Source: Ascidia mentula (lineage: Eukaryota; Chordata; Ascidiacea; Phlebobranchia; Ascidiidae). Taken from it: a stretch of 64,000 nucleotides of DNA. The notes below the pieces were generated by a model. It was not told the DNA's origin. It did no database searches and worked only from the letters and a program-made list of their open reading frames with translations. Position numbers and translations under genes: made by a program. Every line of letters starts with the position of its first letter. The first letter of the stretch is position 1. The stretch covers positions 11,906,501 to 11,970,500 of the forward strand of contig OX387200.1 of assembly GCA_947561715.1 (NCBI GenBank). Reading direction: 5' to 3'. Shown here one piece after another: positions 38,759 to 52,700 of the stretch.

Positions 38759-41242
38759 CTGAAATCGCATAGTTACATACGTTGTGCAACCGCAAAAGCA
38801 ATACTGGAGTATCAGCGTTTTCCCCGGTATAATAAAGCTTGTACTGCAAAAAAATATTTTTTATCGAAAAGTCATATACTGCAAAATAGAAAAGTGCTGA
38901 AATCGCACAGTTGCATAAGTTGTGCAACCGCAAAAGCAATACTGGAATACCAGCGTTTTCCACTGTATAACAAAGCTTGTACAGAAAAAAATTATTTTTT
39001 ATCGAAAAGTCATATACTGCAAAATGGACAAGTGCTGAAATCTCATAGTTACATACGTTGTGCAACCGCAAAAGCAATACTGGAATATCAGCGTTTTCCA
39101 CTGTATAATAAAGCTTGTACTGAAAAAAATTATTTTTTATCGAAAAGTCATATACTGCAAAATGCAAAAGTGCTGAAATCGCACTGTTACATACGTTGTG
39201 CAACCGCAAAAGCAATACTGGAATATCAGCGTTGGCCACTGTATAATAAAGCTTGTACTGCAAAAAAATATTTTTCATCGAAAAGTCATACACTGCAAAA
39301 TGGACAAGTGCTGAAATCGCATAGTTACATACGTTGTGCAACCGCAAAAGCAATACTGGAGTACCAGCGTTTTCCACTGTATAATAAAGCTTGTAATGAA
39401 AAAAATTATTTTTTATCGAAAAGTCATATACTGCAAAATGGACAAGTGCTGAAATCTCATAGTTACATACGTTGTGCAACCGCAAAAGCAATACTGGAGT
39501 ATCAGCGTTTTCCACTGTATAATAAAGCTTGTACTGCAAAAAAATATTTTTTATCGAAAAGTCATATACTGCAAAATGGACAAGTGCTGAAATCGCATAG
39601 TTACATACGTTGTGCAACCGCAAAAGCAATACTGGAGTATCAGCGTTTTCCACTGTATAATAAAGCTTGTACTGAAAAAAAATATTTTTCATCGAAAAGT
39701 CATATACTGCAAAATGGACAAGTGCTGAAATCGCACAGTTGCATACGTTGTGCAACGGCAAAAGCAATACTGGAGTACCAGCGTTTTCCACTGTATAATA
39801 AAGCTTGTAATGAAAAAAATTATTTTTTATCGAAAAGTCATATACTGCAAAATGGACAAGTGCTGAAATCTCATAGTTACATACGTTGTGCAACCGCAAA
39901 AGCAATACTGGAGTATCAGCGTTTTCCACAGTATAATAAAGCTTGTACTGCAAAAAAATATTTTTTATCGAAAAGTCATATACTGCAAAATGGACAAGTG
40001 CTGAAATCGCATAGTTACATACGTTGTGCAACCGCAAAAGCAATACTGGAGTATCAGCGTTTTCCCCGGTATAATAAAGCTTGTACTGCAAAAAAATATT
40101 TTTTATCGAAAAGTCATATACTGCAAAATAGAAAAGTGCTGAAATCGCACAGTTGCATAAGTTGTGCAACCGCAAAAGCAATACTGGAATACCAGCGTTT
40201 TCCACTGTATAACAAAGCTTGTACAGAAAAAAATTATTTTTTATCGAAAAGTCATATACTGCAAAATGGACAAGTGCTGAAATCTCATAGTTACATACGT
40301 TGTGCAACCGCAAAAGCAATACTGGAATATCAGCGTTTTCCACTGTATAATAAAGCTTGTACTGAAAAAAATTATTTTTTATCGAAAAGTCATATACTGC
40401 AAAATGCAAAAGTGCTGAAATCGCACTGTTACATACGTTGTGCAACCGCAAAAGCAATACTGGAATATCAGCGTTGTCCACTGTATAATAAAGCTTGTAC
40501 TGCAAAAAAATATTTTTCATCGAAAAGTCATACACTGCAAAATGGACAAGTGCTGAAATCGCATAGTTACATACGTTGTGCAACCGCAAAAGCAATACTG
40601 GAGTACCAGCGTTTTCCACTGTATAATAAAGCTTGTACTGAAAAAAAATATTTTTCATCGAAAAGTCATATACTGCAAAATGGACAAGTGCTGAAATCGC
40701 ACAGTTGCATACGTTGTGCAACCGCAAAAGCAATACTGGAGTATCAGCGTTTTCCACTGTATAATAAAGCTTGTACTGAAAAAAAATATTTTTTATCGAA
40801 AAGTCATATACTGCAAAATGGACAAGTGCTGAAATCGCATAGTTACATACGTTGTGCAACCGCAAAAGCAATACTGGAATATCAGCGTTGTCCACTGTAT
40901 AATAAAGCTTGTACTGCAAAAAAATATTTTTCATCGAAAAGTCATATACTGCAAAATGGACAAGTGCTGAAATCGCATAGTTACATACGTTGTGCAACCG
41001 CAAAAGCAATACTGGAGTATCAGCGTTTTCCCCTGTATAATAAAGCTTGTACTGCAAAAAAATATTTTTTATCGAAAAGTCATATGCTGCAAAATGGACA
41101 AGTGCTGAAATCGCATAGTTGCATAAGTTGTGCAACCGCAAAAGCAATACTGGAATACCAGCGTTTTCCACTGTATAACAAAGCTTGTACAGAAAAAAAT
41201 TATTTTTTATCGAAAAGTCATATACTGCAAAATGGACAAGTG
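38759..41242 (+). repeat. Nested 9-monomer (1,242-bp) duplication in super-unit copy 1
   Basis: Starts at the CCCCGGTATAATAAAG monomer at 38,759 and again at 40,001. The rare GCACTGTTACATACG monomer follows at 39,181 and 40,423, exactly 1,242 bp apart. The second unit lacks two monomers present after this marker in the first, so its right end is uncertain. The same nested pair is present in copy 2 (GCACTGTTAC at 49,113 and 50,355). Confidence 0.78.
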
Positions 41243-42018
41243 CTGAAATCGCATAGTTACATACGTTGTGCAACCGCAAAAGCAATACTGGAGTATCAGC
41301 GTTTTCCACTGTATAATAAAGCTTGCACTGCAAAAAAATATTTTTCATCGAAAAGTCATATACTGCAAAATGGACAAGTGCTGAAATCGCATAGTTACAT
41401 ACGTTGTGCAACCGCAAAAGCAATACTGGAGTATCAGCGTTTTCCACTGTATAATAAAGCTTGTACTGCAAAAAAATATTTTTCATCGAAAAGTCATATA
41501 CTGCAAAATGGACAAGTGCTGAAATCGCATAGTTGTATACGTTGTGCAACCGCAAAAGCAATACTGGAGTATCAGCGTTTTCCCCTGTATAATAAAGCTT
41601 GTACTGCAAAAAAATATTTTTCATCGAAAAGTCATATACTGCAAAATGGACAAGTGCTGAAATCGCATAGTTGTATACGTTGTGCAACCGCAAAAGCAAT
41701 ACTGGAGTATCAGCGTTTTCCCCTGTATAATAAAGCTTGTACTGCAAAAAAATATTTTTTATCGAAAAGTCATATACTGCAAAATAGACAAGTGCTGAAA
41801 TCGCACAGTTGCATACGTTGTGCAACCGCAAAAGCAATACTGGAATACCAGCGTTTTCCACTGTATAATAAAGCTTATACTGAAAAAAACTATTTTTTAT
41901 CGAAAAGTCATATACTGCAAAATGGACAAGTACTCAAATCTCATAGTTTCATACGTTGTGCAACCGCAAAAGCAATACTGGAGTACCAGCGTTTTCCACT
42001 GTATAATAAAGCTTGTAC

Positions 42019-42038
42019 TGAAAAAAATATTTTTCATC
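42019..42038 (+). repeat. 137-bp monomer tract next to the GCTTATACT marker (representative of regions C-D)
   Basis: The tract reads TGAAAAAAATATTTTTCATC, one A shorter than the normal TGCAAAAAAATATTTTTCATC. The same kind of tract starts at 12,431, 19,882, 26,291, 33,189, 35,258, 42,708, 45,467, 46,708, 51,951, 52,640, 55,261 and 56,502. All except the first directly follow a monomer with GCTTATACT or GCTCATACT, so the two monomers travel together. Near 28,915, 37,990 and 59,670 the marker is followed instead by a full-length monomer. Confidence 0.85.
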
Positions 42039-43724
42039 GAAAAGTCATATACTGCAAAATGGACAAGTGCTGAAATCGCATAGTTACATACATTGTGCAA
42101 CCGCAAAAGCAATACTGGAGTATCAGCGTTTTCCACTGTATAATAAAGCTTGTACTGAAAAAAATTATTTTTTGTCGAAAAGTCATATACTGCAAAACGG
42201 ACAAGTACTGAAATCTCATAGTTTCATACGTTGTGCAACCGCAAAAGCAATACTGGAGTATCAGCGTTTTCCACTGTATAATAAAGCTTGTACTGCAAAA
42301 AAATATTTTTTATCGAAAAGTTATATACTGCAAAATGGACAAGTGCTGAAATCGCATAGTTACATACGTTGTGCAACCGCAAAAGCAATACTGGAGTATC
42401 AGCGTTTTCCCCTGTATAATAAAGCTTGTACTGCAAAAAAATATTTTTTATTGAAAAGTCATATACTGCAAAATAGACAAGTGCTGAAATCGCACAGTTG
42501 CATACGTTGTGCAACCGCAAAAGCAATACTGGAATACCAGCGTTTTCCACTGTATAACAAAGCTTATACTGAAAAAAATTATTTTTTATCGAAAAGTCAT
42601 ATACTGCAAAATGGACAAGTACTGAAATCTCATAGTTTCATACGTTGTGCAACCGCAAAAGCAATACTGGAGTACCAGCGTTTTCCACTGTATAATAAAG
42701 CTTGTACTGAAAAAAATATTTTTCATCGAAAAGTCATATACTGCAAAATGGACAAGTGCTGAAATCGCATAGATACATACATTGTGCAACCGCAAAAGCA
42801 ATACTGGAGTATCAGCGTTTTCCACTGTATAATAAAGCTTGTAATGAAAAAAATTATTTTTTATCGAAAAGTCATATACTGCAAAATGGACAAGTGCTGA
42901 AATCTCATAGTTACATACGTTGTGCAACCGCAAAAGCAATACTGGAGTATCAGCGTTTTCCACTGTATAATAAAGCTTGTACTGCAAAAAAATATTTTTT
43001 ATCGAAAAGTCATATACTGCAAAATGGACAAGTGCTGAAATCGCATAGTTACATACGTTGTGCAACCGCAAAAGCAATACTGGAGTAACAGCGTTTTCCA
43101 CTGTATAATAAAGCTTGTACTGAAAAAAAATATTTTTCATCGAAAAGTCATGTACTGCAAAATGGACAAGTGCTGAAATCGCACAGTTGCATACGTTGTG
43201 CAACCGCAAAAGCAATACTGGAGTATCAGCGTTTTCCACTGTATAATAAAGCTTGTACTGAAATAAAATATTTTTTATCGAAAAGTCATATACTGCAAAA
43301 TGGACAAGTGCTGAAATCGCATAGTTACATACGTTGTGCAACCGCAAAAGCAATACTGGAATATCAGCGTTGTCCACTGTATAATAAAGCTTGTACTGCA
43401 AAAAAATATTTTTCATCGAAAAGTCATATACTGCAAAATAGAAAAGTGCTGAAATCGCACAGTTGCATAAGTTGTGCAACCGCAAAAGCAATACTGGAAT
43501 ACCAGCGTTTTCCACTGTATAACAAAGCTTGTACAGAAAAAAATTATTTTTTATCGAAAAGTCATATACTGCAAAATGGACAAGTGCTGAAATCTCATAG
43601 TTACATACGTTGTGCAACCGCAAAAGCAATACTGGAGTACCAACGTTTTCCACTGTATAATAAAGCTTGTACTGAAAAAAATTATTTTTTATCGAAAAGT
43701 CATATACTGCAAAATGCACAAGTG

Positions 43725-44414
43725 CTGAAATCGCTCAGTTACATACGTTGTGCAACCGCAAAAGCAATACTGGAGTATCAGCGTTTTCCACTGTATAATA
43801 AAGCTTGCAGTGCAAAAAAATATTTTTCATCGAAAAGTCATATACTGCAAAATGGACAAGTGCTGAAATCGCATAGTTACATACGTTGTGCAACCGCAAA
43901 AGCAATATTGGAGTATCAGCGTTTTCCACTGTATAATAAAGCTTGTACTGCAAAAAAATATTTTTCATCGAAAAGTCATATACTGCAAAATGGACAAGTG
44001 CTGAAATCGCATAGTTACATACGTTGTGCAACCGTAAAAGCAATACTGGAGTATCAGCGTTTTCCACTGTATAATAAAGCTTGTACTGCAAAAAAATATT
44101 TTTCATCGAAAAGTCATATACTGCAAAATGGACAAGTGCTGAAATCGCATAGTTACATACGTTGTGCAACCGCAAAAGCAATACTGGAGTATCAGCGTTT
44201 TCCACTGTATAATAAAGCTTGTACTGCAAAAAAATATTTTTCATCGAAAAGTCATATACTGCAAAATGGACAAGTGCTGAAATCGCATAGTTAAATACGT
44301 TGTGCAACCGCAAAAGCAATACTGGAGTATCAGCGTTTTCCACTGTATAATAAAGCTTGTACTGCAAAAAAATATTTTTCATCGAAAAGTCATATACTGC
44401 AAAATGGACAAGTG
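43725..44414 (+). repeat. Five-monomer cassette, occurrence 3 (inside super-unit copy 1)
   Basis: Begins after a GCACAAGTG end, with TCGCTCAGTTAC and GCTTGCAGTGCA, and includes the TAA-bearing CATAGTTAAATACG monomer ending at 44,294. The layout is the same as in family A (3,785-4,474), with a few cassette-specific changes (CAT to CTC, TGT to TGC). It is followed, as in family A, by a TTTTTCATCG monomer, a long T-run monomer with TTGTCG, and a TCTCATAGTTAC/GCTTGCACTG monomer. Confidence 0.83.
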
Positions 44415-46755
44415 CTGAAATCGCATAGTTACATACGTTGTGCAACCGCAAAAGCAATACTGGAGTATCAGCGTTTTCCACTGTATAATAAAGCTTGTAC
44501 TGCAAAAAAATATTTTTCATCGAAAAGCCATATACTGCAAAATGGACAAGTGCTGAAATCGCATAGTTACATACGTTGTGCAACCGCAAAAGCAATACTG
44601 GAATATCAGCGTTTTCCACTGTATAACAAAGCTTGTACTGAAAAAAATTTTTTTTTGTCGAAAAGTCACATACTGCAAAATGGACAAGTGCTGAAATCTC
44701 ATAGTTACATACGTTGTGCAACCGCAAAAGCAATACTGGAGTATCAGCGTTTTCCACTGTATAATAAAGCTTGCACTGCAAAAAAATATTTTTCATCGAA
44801 AAGTCATATACTGCAAAATGGACAAGTGCTGAAATCGCATAGTTACATACGTTGTGCAACCGCAAAAGCAATACTGGAGTATCAGCGTTTTCCACTGTAT
44901 AATAAAGCTTGTACTGAAAAAAAATATTTTTTATCGAAAAGTCATATACTGCAAAATGGACAAGTGCTGAAATCGCATAGTTACATACGTTGTGCAACCG
45001 CAAAAGCAATACTGGAATATCAGCGTTGTCCACTGTATAATAAAGCTTGTACTGCAAAAAAATATTTTTCATCGAAAAGTCATATACTGCAAAATGGACA
45101 AGTGCTGAAATCGCATAGTTGCATACGTTGTGCAACCGCAAAAGTAATACTGGAGTATCAGCGTTTTCCCCTGTATAATAAAGCTTGTACTGCAAAAAAA
45201 TATTTTTTATCGAAAAGTCATATACTGCAAAATAGACAAGTGCTGAAATCGCACAGTTGCATACGTTGTGCAACCGCAAAAGCAATACTGGAATACCAGC
45301 GTTTTCCACTGTATAACAAAGCTTATACTGAAAAAAATTATTTTTTATCGAAAAGTCATATACTGCAAAATGGACAAGTACTGAAATCTCATAGTTTCAT
45401 ACGTTGTGCAACCGCAAAAGCAATACTGGAGTACCAGCGTTTTCCACTGTATAATAAAGCTTGTACTGAAAAAAATATTTTTCATCGAAAAGTCATATAC
45501 TGCAAAATGGACAAGTGCTGAAATCGCATAGTTACATACATTGTGCAACCGCAAAAGCAATACTGGAGTATCAGCGTTTTCCACTGTATAATAAAGCTTG
45601 TACTGAAAAAAATTATTTTTTGTCGAAAAGTCATATACTGCAAAATGGACAAGTGCTGAAATCGCATAGTTACATACGTTGTGCAACCGCAAAAGCAATA
45701 CTGGAATATCAGCGTTGTCCACTGTATAATAAAGCTTGTACTGCAAAAAAATATTTTTCATCGTAAAGTCATATACTGCAAAATGGACAAGTGCTGAAAT
45801 CGCATAGTTGCATACGTTGTGCAACCGCAAAAGCAATACTGGAATATCAGCGCTGTCCACTGTATAATAAAGCTTGTACTGAAAAAAATTATTTTTTGTC
45901 GAAAAGTCACATACTGCAAAATGGACAAGTGCTGAAATCTCATAGTTACATACGTTGTGCAACCGCAAAAGCAATACTGGAGTATCAGCGTTTTCCACTG
46001 TATAATAAAGCTTGCACTGCAAAAAAATATTTTTCATCGAAAAGTCATATACTGCAAAATGGACAAGTGCTGAAATCGCATAGTTACATACGTTGTGCAA
46101 CCGCAAAAGCAATACTGGAGTATCAGCGTTTTCCACTGTATAATAAAGCTTGTACTGAAAAAAAATATTTTTTATCGAAAAGTCATATACTGCAAAATGG
46201 ACAAGTGCTGAAATCGCATAGTTACATACGTTGTGCAACCGCAAAAGCAATACTGGAATATCAGCGTTGTCCACTGTATAATAAAGCTTGTACTGCAAAA
46301 AAATATTTTTCATAGAAAAGTCATATACTGCAAAATGGACAAGTGCTGAAATCGCATAGTTGCATACGTTGTGCAACCGCAAAAGTAATACTGGAGTATC
46401 AGCGTTTTCCCCTGTATAATAAAGCTTGTACTGCAAAAAAATATTTTTTATCGAAAAGTCATATACTGCAAAATAGACAAGTGCTGAAATCGCACAGTTG
46501 CATACGTTGTGCAACCGCAAAAGCAATACTGGAATACCAGCGTTTTCCACTGTATAACAAAGCTCATACTGAAAAAAATTATTTTTTATCGAAAAGTCAT
46601 ATACTGCAAAATGGACAAGTACTGAAATCTCATAGTTTCATACGTTGTGCAACCGCAAAAGCAATACTGGAGTACCAGCGTTTTCCACTGTATAATAAAG
46701 CTTGTACTGAAAAAAATATTTTTCATCGAAAAGTCATATACTGCAAAATGGACAA
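44274..46755 (+). repeat. Nested 9-monomer (1,241-bp) duplication at the end of super-unit copy 1
   Basis: Units 44,274-45,514 and 45,515-46,755. Each ends with an AAAAGTAATACTGG monomer, an AATAGACAAGTG monomer, a GCTTATACT or GCTCATACT marker and a 137-bp monomer (45,467 and 46,708). The left parts of the two units differ in monomer type, so the true duplicated core may be shorter. Private stops in unit 2 are TCATCGTAAAG near 45,761 and TTTCATAGAAAAG near 46,310, and both recur in super-unit copy 2. Confidence 0.75.
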
Positions 46756-49700
46756 GTGCTGAAATCGCATAGTTACATACGTTGTGCAACCGCAAAAGCA
46801 ATACTGGAGTATCAGCGTTTTCCCCTGTATAATAAAGCTTGTACTGCAAAAAAATATTTTTTATCGAAAAGTCATATACTGCAAAATAGAAAAGTGCTGA
46901 AATCGCACAGTTGCATAAGTTGTGCAACCGCAAAAGCAATACTGGAATACCAGCGTTTTCCACTGTATAACAAAGCTTGTACTGAAAAAAATTATTTTTT
47001 ATCGAAAAGTCATATACTGCAAAATGGACAAGTGCTGAAATCGCATAGTTACATACGTTGTGCAACCGCAAAAGCAATACTGGAGTATCAGCGTTTTCCA
47101 CTGTATAATAAAGCTTGTACTGCAAAAAAATATTTTTCATCGAAAAGTCATATACTGCAAAATGGACAAGTGCTGAAATCGCATAGTTACATACGTTGTG
47201 CAACCGCAAAAGCAATACTGGAATATCAGCGTTGTCCACTGTATAACAAAGCTTGTACTGAAAAAAATTATTTTTTGTCGAAAAGTCACATACTGCAAAA
47301 TGGACAAGTGCTGAAATCTCATAGTTACATACGTTGTGCAACCGCAAAAGCAATACTGGAGTATCAGCGTTTTCCACTGTATAATAAAGCTTGCACTGCA
47401 AAAAAATATTTTTCATCGAAAAGTCATATACTGCAAAATGGACAAGTGCTGAAATCGCATAGTTACATACGTTGTGCAACCGCAAAAGCAATACTGGAGT
47501 ATCAGCGTTTTCCACTGTATAATAAAGCTTGTACTGCAAAAAAATATTTTTCATCGAAAAGTCATATACTGCAAAATGGACAAGTGCTGAAATCGCATAG
47601 TTGTATACGTTGTGCAACCGCAAAAGCAATACTGGAGTATCAGCGTTTTCCCCTGTATAATAAAGCTTGTACTGCAAAAAATTTTTTTTCATCGAAAAGT
47701 CATATACTGCAAAATGGACAAGTGCTGAAATCGCATAGTTGTATACGTTGTGCAACCGCAAAAGCAATACTGGAGTATCAGCGTTTTCCCCTGTATAATA
47801 AAGCTTGTACTGAAAAAAATTATTTTTTATCGAAAAGTCATATACTGCAAAATGGACAAGTACTGAAATCGCACAGTTGCATACGTTGTGCAACCGCAAA
47901 AGCAATACTGGAATACCAGCGTTTTCCACTGTATAATAAAGCTTGTACTGAAAAAAATTATTTTTTATCGAAAAGTCATATACTGCAAAATGGACAAGTG
48001 CTGAAATCTCATAGTTACATACATTGTGCAACCGCAAAAGCAATACTGGAGTATCAGCGTTTTCCACTGTATAATAAAGCTTGTACTGAAAAAAATTATT
48101 TTTTGTCGAAAAGTCATATACTGCAAAACGGACAAGTACTGAAATCTCATAGTTTCATACGTTGTGCAACCGCAAAAGCAATACTGGAGTATCAGCGTTT
48201 TCTACTGTATAATAAAGCTTGTACTGCAAAAAAATATTTTTCATCGAAAAGTCATATACTGCAAAATGGACAAGTGCTGAAATCGCATAGTTACATACGT
48301 TGTGCAACCGCAAAAGCAATACTGGAATATCAGCGTTGTCCACTGTATAATAAAGCTTGTACTGCAAAAAAATATTTTTCATCGAAAAGTCATACACTGC
48401 AAAATGGACAAGTGCTGAAATCGCATAGTTACATACGTTGTGCAACGGCAAAAGCAATACTGGAGTACCAGCGTTTTCCACTGTATAATAAAGCTTGTAA
48501 TGAAAAAAATTATTTTTTATCGAAAAGTCATATACTGCAAAATGGACAAGTGCTGAAATCTCATAGTTACATACGTTGTGCAACCGCAAAAGCAATACTG
48601 GAGTATCAGCGTTTTCCACTGTATAATAAAGCTTGTACTGCAAAAAAATATTTTTTATCGAAAAGTCATATACTGCAAAATGGACAAGTGCTGAAATCGC
48701 ATAGTTACATACGTTGTGCAACCGCAAAAGCAATACTGGAGTATCAGCGTTTTCCCCGGTATAATAAAGCTTGTACTGCAAAAAAATATTTTTTATCGAA
48801 AAGTCATATACTGCAAAATAGAAAAGTGCTGAAATCGCACAGTTGCATAAGTTGTGCAACCGCAAAAGCAATACTGGAATACCAGCGTTTTCCACTGTAT
48901 AACAAAGCTTGTACAGAAAAAAATTATTTTTTATCGAAAAGTCATATACTGCAAAATGGACAAGTGCTGAAATCTCATAGTTACATACGTTGTGCAACCG
49001 CAAAAGCAATACTGGAATATCAGCGTTTTCCACTGTATAATAAAGCTTGTACTGAAAAAAATTATTTTTTATCGAAAAGTCATATACTGCAAAATGCAAA
49101 AGTGCTGAAATCGCACTGTTACATACGTTGTGCAACCGCAAAAGCAATACTGGAATATCAGCGTTGTCCACTGTATAATAAAGCTTGTACTGCAAAAAAA
49201 TATTTTTCATCGAAAAGTCATACACTGCAAAATGGACAAGTGCTGAAATCGCATAGTTACATACGTTGTGCAACCGCAAAAGCAATACTGGAGTACCAGC
49301 GTTTTCCACTGTATAATAAAGCTTGTAATGAAAAAAATTATTTTTTATCGAAAAGTCATATACTGCAAAATGGACAAGTGCTGAAATCTCATAGTTACAT
49401 ACGTTGTGCAACCGCAAAAGCAATACTGGAGTATCAGCGTTTTCCACTGTATAATAAAGCTTGTACTGCAAAAAAATATTTTTTATCGAAAAGTCATATA
49501 CTGCAAAATGGACAAGTGCTGAAATCGCATAGTTACATACGTTGTGCAACCGCAAAAGCAATACTGGAGTATCAGCGTTTTCCACTGTATAATAAAGCTT
49601 GTACTGAAAAAAAATATTTTTCATCGAAAAGTCATATACTGCAAAATGGACAAGTGCTGAAATCGCACAGTTGCATACGTTGTGCAACGGCAAAAGCAAT

Positions 49701-52700
49701 ACTGGAGTACCAGCGTTTTCCACTGTATAATAAAGCTTGTAATGAAAAAAATTATTTTTTATCGAAAAGTCATATACTGCAAAATGGACAAGTGCTGAAA
49801 TCTCATAGTTACATACGTTGTGCAACCGCAAAAGCAATACTGGAGTATCAGCGTTTTCCACTGTATAATAAAGCTTGTACTGCAAAAAAATATTTTTTAT
49901 CGAAAAGTCATATACTGCAAAATGGACAAGTGCTGAAATCGCATAGTTACATACGTTGTGCAACCGCAAAAGCAATACTGGAGTATCAGCGTTTTCCCCG
50001 GTATAATAAAGCTTGTACTGCAAAAAAATATTTTTTATCGAAAAGTCATATACTGCAAAATAGAAAAGTGCTGAAATCGCACAGTTGCATAAGTTGTGCA
50101 ACCGCAAAAGCAATACTGGAATACCAGCGTTTTCCACTGTATAACAAAGCTTGTACAGAAAAAAATTATTTTTTATCGAAAAGTCATATACTGCAAAATG
50201 GACAAGTGCTGAAATCTCATAGTTACATACGTTGTGCAACCGCAAAAGCAATACTGGAATATCAGCGTTTTCCACTGTATAATAAAGCTTGTACTGAAAA
50301 AAATTATTTTTTATCGAAAAGTCATATACTGCAAAATGCAAAAGTGCTGAAATCGCACTGTTACATACGTTGTGCAACCGCAAAAGCAATACTGGAATAT
50401 CAGCGTTGTCCACTGTATAATAAAGCTTGTACTGCAAAAAAATATTTTTCATCGAAAAGTCATACACTGCAAAATGGACAAGTGCTGAAATCGCATAGTT
50501 ACATACGTTGTGCAACCGCAAAAGCAATACTGGAGTACCAGCGTTTTCCACTGTATAATAAAGCTTGTACTGAAAAAAAATATTTTTCATCGAAAAGTCA
50601 TATACTGCAAAATGGACAAGTGCTGAAATCGCACAGTTGCATACGTTGTGCAACCGCAAAAGCAATACTGGAGTATCAGCGTTTTCCACTGTATAATAAA
50701 GCTTGTACTGAAAAAAAATATTTTTTATCGAAAAGTCATATACTGCAAAATGGACAAGTGCTGAAATCGCATAGTTACATACGTTGTGCAACCGCAAAAG
50801 CAATACTGGAATATCAGCGTTGTCCACTGTATAATAAAGCTTGTACTGCAAAAAAATATTTTTCATCGAAAAGTCATATACTGCAAAATGGACAAGTGCT
50901 GAAATCGCATAGTTACATACGTTGTGCAACCGCAAAAGCAATACTGGAGTATCAGCGTTTTCCCCTGTATAATAAAGCTTGTACTGCAAAAAAATATTTT
51001 TTATCGAAAAGTCATATGCTGCAAAATGGACAAGTGCTGAAATCGCATAGTTGCATAAGTTGTGCAACCGCAAAAGCAATACTGGAATACCAGCGTTTTC
51101 CACTGTATAACAAAGCTTGTACAGAAAAAAATTATTTTTTATCGAAAAGTCATATACTGCAAAATGGACAAGTGCTGAAATCGCATAGTTACATACGTTG
51201 TGCAACCGCAAAAGCAATACTGGAGTATCAGCGTTTTCCACTGTATAATAAAGCTTGCACTGCAAAAAAATATTTTTCATCGAAAAGTCATATACTGCAA
51301 AATGGACAAGTGCTGAAATCGCATAGTTACATACGTTGTGCAACCGCAAAAGCAATACTGGAGTATCAGCGTTTTCCACTGTATAATAAAGCTTGTACTG
51401 CAAAAAAATATTTTTCATCGAAAAGTCATATACTGCAAAATGGACAAGTGCTGAAATCGCATAGTTGTATACGTTGTGCAACCGCAAAAGCAATACTGGA
51501 GTATCAGCGTTTTCCCCTGTATAATAAAGCTTGTACTGCAAAAAAATATTTTTCATCGAAAAGTCATATACTGCAAAATGGACAAGTGCTGAAATCGCAT
51601 AGTTGTATACGTTGTGCAACCGCAAAAGCAATACTGGAGTATCAGCGTTTTCCCCTGTATAATAAAGCTTGTACTGCAAAAAAATATTTTTTATCGAAAA
51701 GTCATATACTGCAAAATAGACAAGTGCTGAAATCGCACAGTTGCATACGTTGTGCAACCGCAAAAGCAATACTGGAATACCAGCGTTTTCCACTGTATAA
51801 TAAAGCTTATACTGAAAAAAATTATTTTTTATCGAAAAGTCATATACTGCAAAATGGACAAGTACTCAAATCTCATAGTTTCATACGTTGTGCAACCGCA
51901 AAAGCAATACTGGAGTACCAGCGTTTTCCACTGTATAATAAAGCTTGTACTGAAAAAAATATTTTTCATCGAAAAGTCATATACTGCAAAATGGACAAGT
52001 GCTGAAATCGCATAGTTACATACATTGTGCAACCGCAAAAGCAATACTGGAGTATCAGCGTTTTCCACTGTATAATAAAGCTTGTACTGAAAAAAATTAT
52101 TTTTTGTCGAAAAGTCATATACTGCAAAACGGACAAGTACTGAAATCTCATAGTTTCATACGTTGTGCAACCGCAAAAGCAATACTGGAGTATCAGCGTT
52201 TTCCACTGTATAATAAAGCTTGTACTGCAAAAAAATATTTTTTATCGAAAAGTTATATACTGCAAAATGGACAAGTGCTGAAATCGCATAGTTACATACG
52301 TTGTGCAACCGCAAAAGCAATACTGGAGTATCAGCGTTTTCCCCTGTATAATAAAGCTTGTACTGCAAAAAAATATTTTTTATTGAAAAGTCATATACTG
52401 CAAAATAGACAAGTGCTGAAATCGCACAGTTGCATACGTTGTGCAACCGCAAAAGCAATACTGGAATACCAGCGTTTTCCACTGTATAACAAAGCTTATA
52501 CTGAAAAAAATTATTTTTTATCGAAAAGTCATATACTGCAAAATGGACAAGTACTGAAATCTCATAGTTTCATACGTTGTGCAACCGCAAAAGCAATACT
52601 GGAGTACCAGCGTTTTCCACTGTATAATAAAGCTTGTACTGAAAAAAATATTTTTCATCGAAAAGTCATATACTGCAAAATGGACAAGTGCTGAAATCGC

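Larger units (their letters stand above)
35306..42073 (+). other. Longest plus-strand open frame (2,255 codons), judged repeat by-product
   Basis: An uninterrupted frame of 49 46-codon units, each like LKSHSYIRCATAKAILEY followed by QRFPLYNKAC and a lysine-rich tail. I do not call it a gene. The frame opens at a GTG, not an ATG; the consensus unit has no ATG in this frame, and the only internal one I see is the CATATGCTGC variant near 41,083. The minus strand is open over much of the same stretch, the frame ends at a 137-bp monomer, and neighbouring stretches of the same repeat contain stops. I recognise no known protein family. Confidence 0.7.
36686..46755 (+). repeat. 10-kb super-unit, copy 1 (73 monomers, 10,070 bp)
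   Basis: The monomer at 36,686 (CCCCTG plus AATAGAAAAGTG) recurs at 46,756 and the order then repeats, with an offset of 10,070 at first, 9,932 after one monomer is missing from copy 2 near 47,800, and 9,794 after a second is missing near 53,200. Private bases include CGTTGGCCAC near 39,231 (copy 2 has TGTCC), CCACAGTAT near 39,930 (copy 2 CCACTGTAT), AAAAAAACTATTTT near 41,888 (copy 2 AAATTATTTT) and CATAGATACATACA near 42,768 (copy 2 CATAGTTAC). Confidence 0.88.

Noticed and set aside
35306..42073. Giant plus-strand repetitive protein (unit starting LKSHSYIRCATAK)
   Set aside because: No ATG start, internal stops and frameshifts in sister stretches, inherited by duplication; no known family recognised. 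Kept only as an open frame, not a gene.
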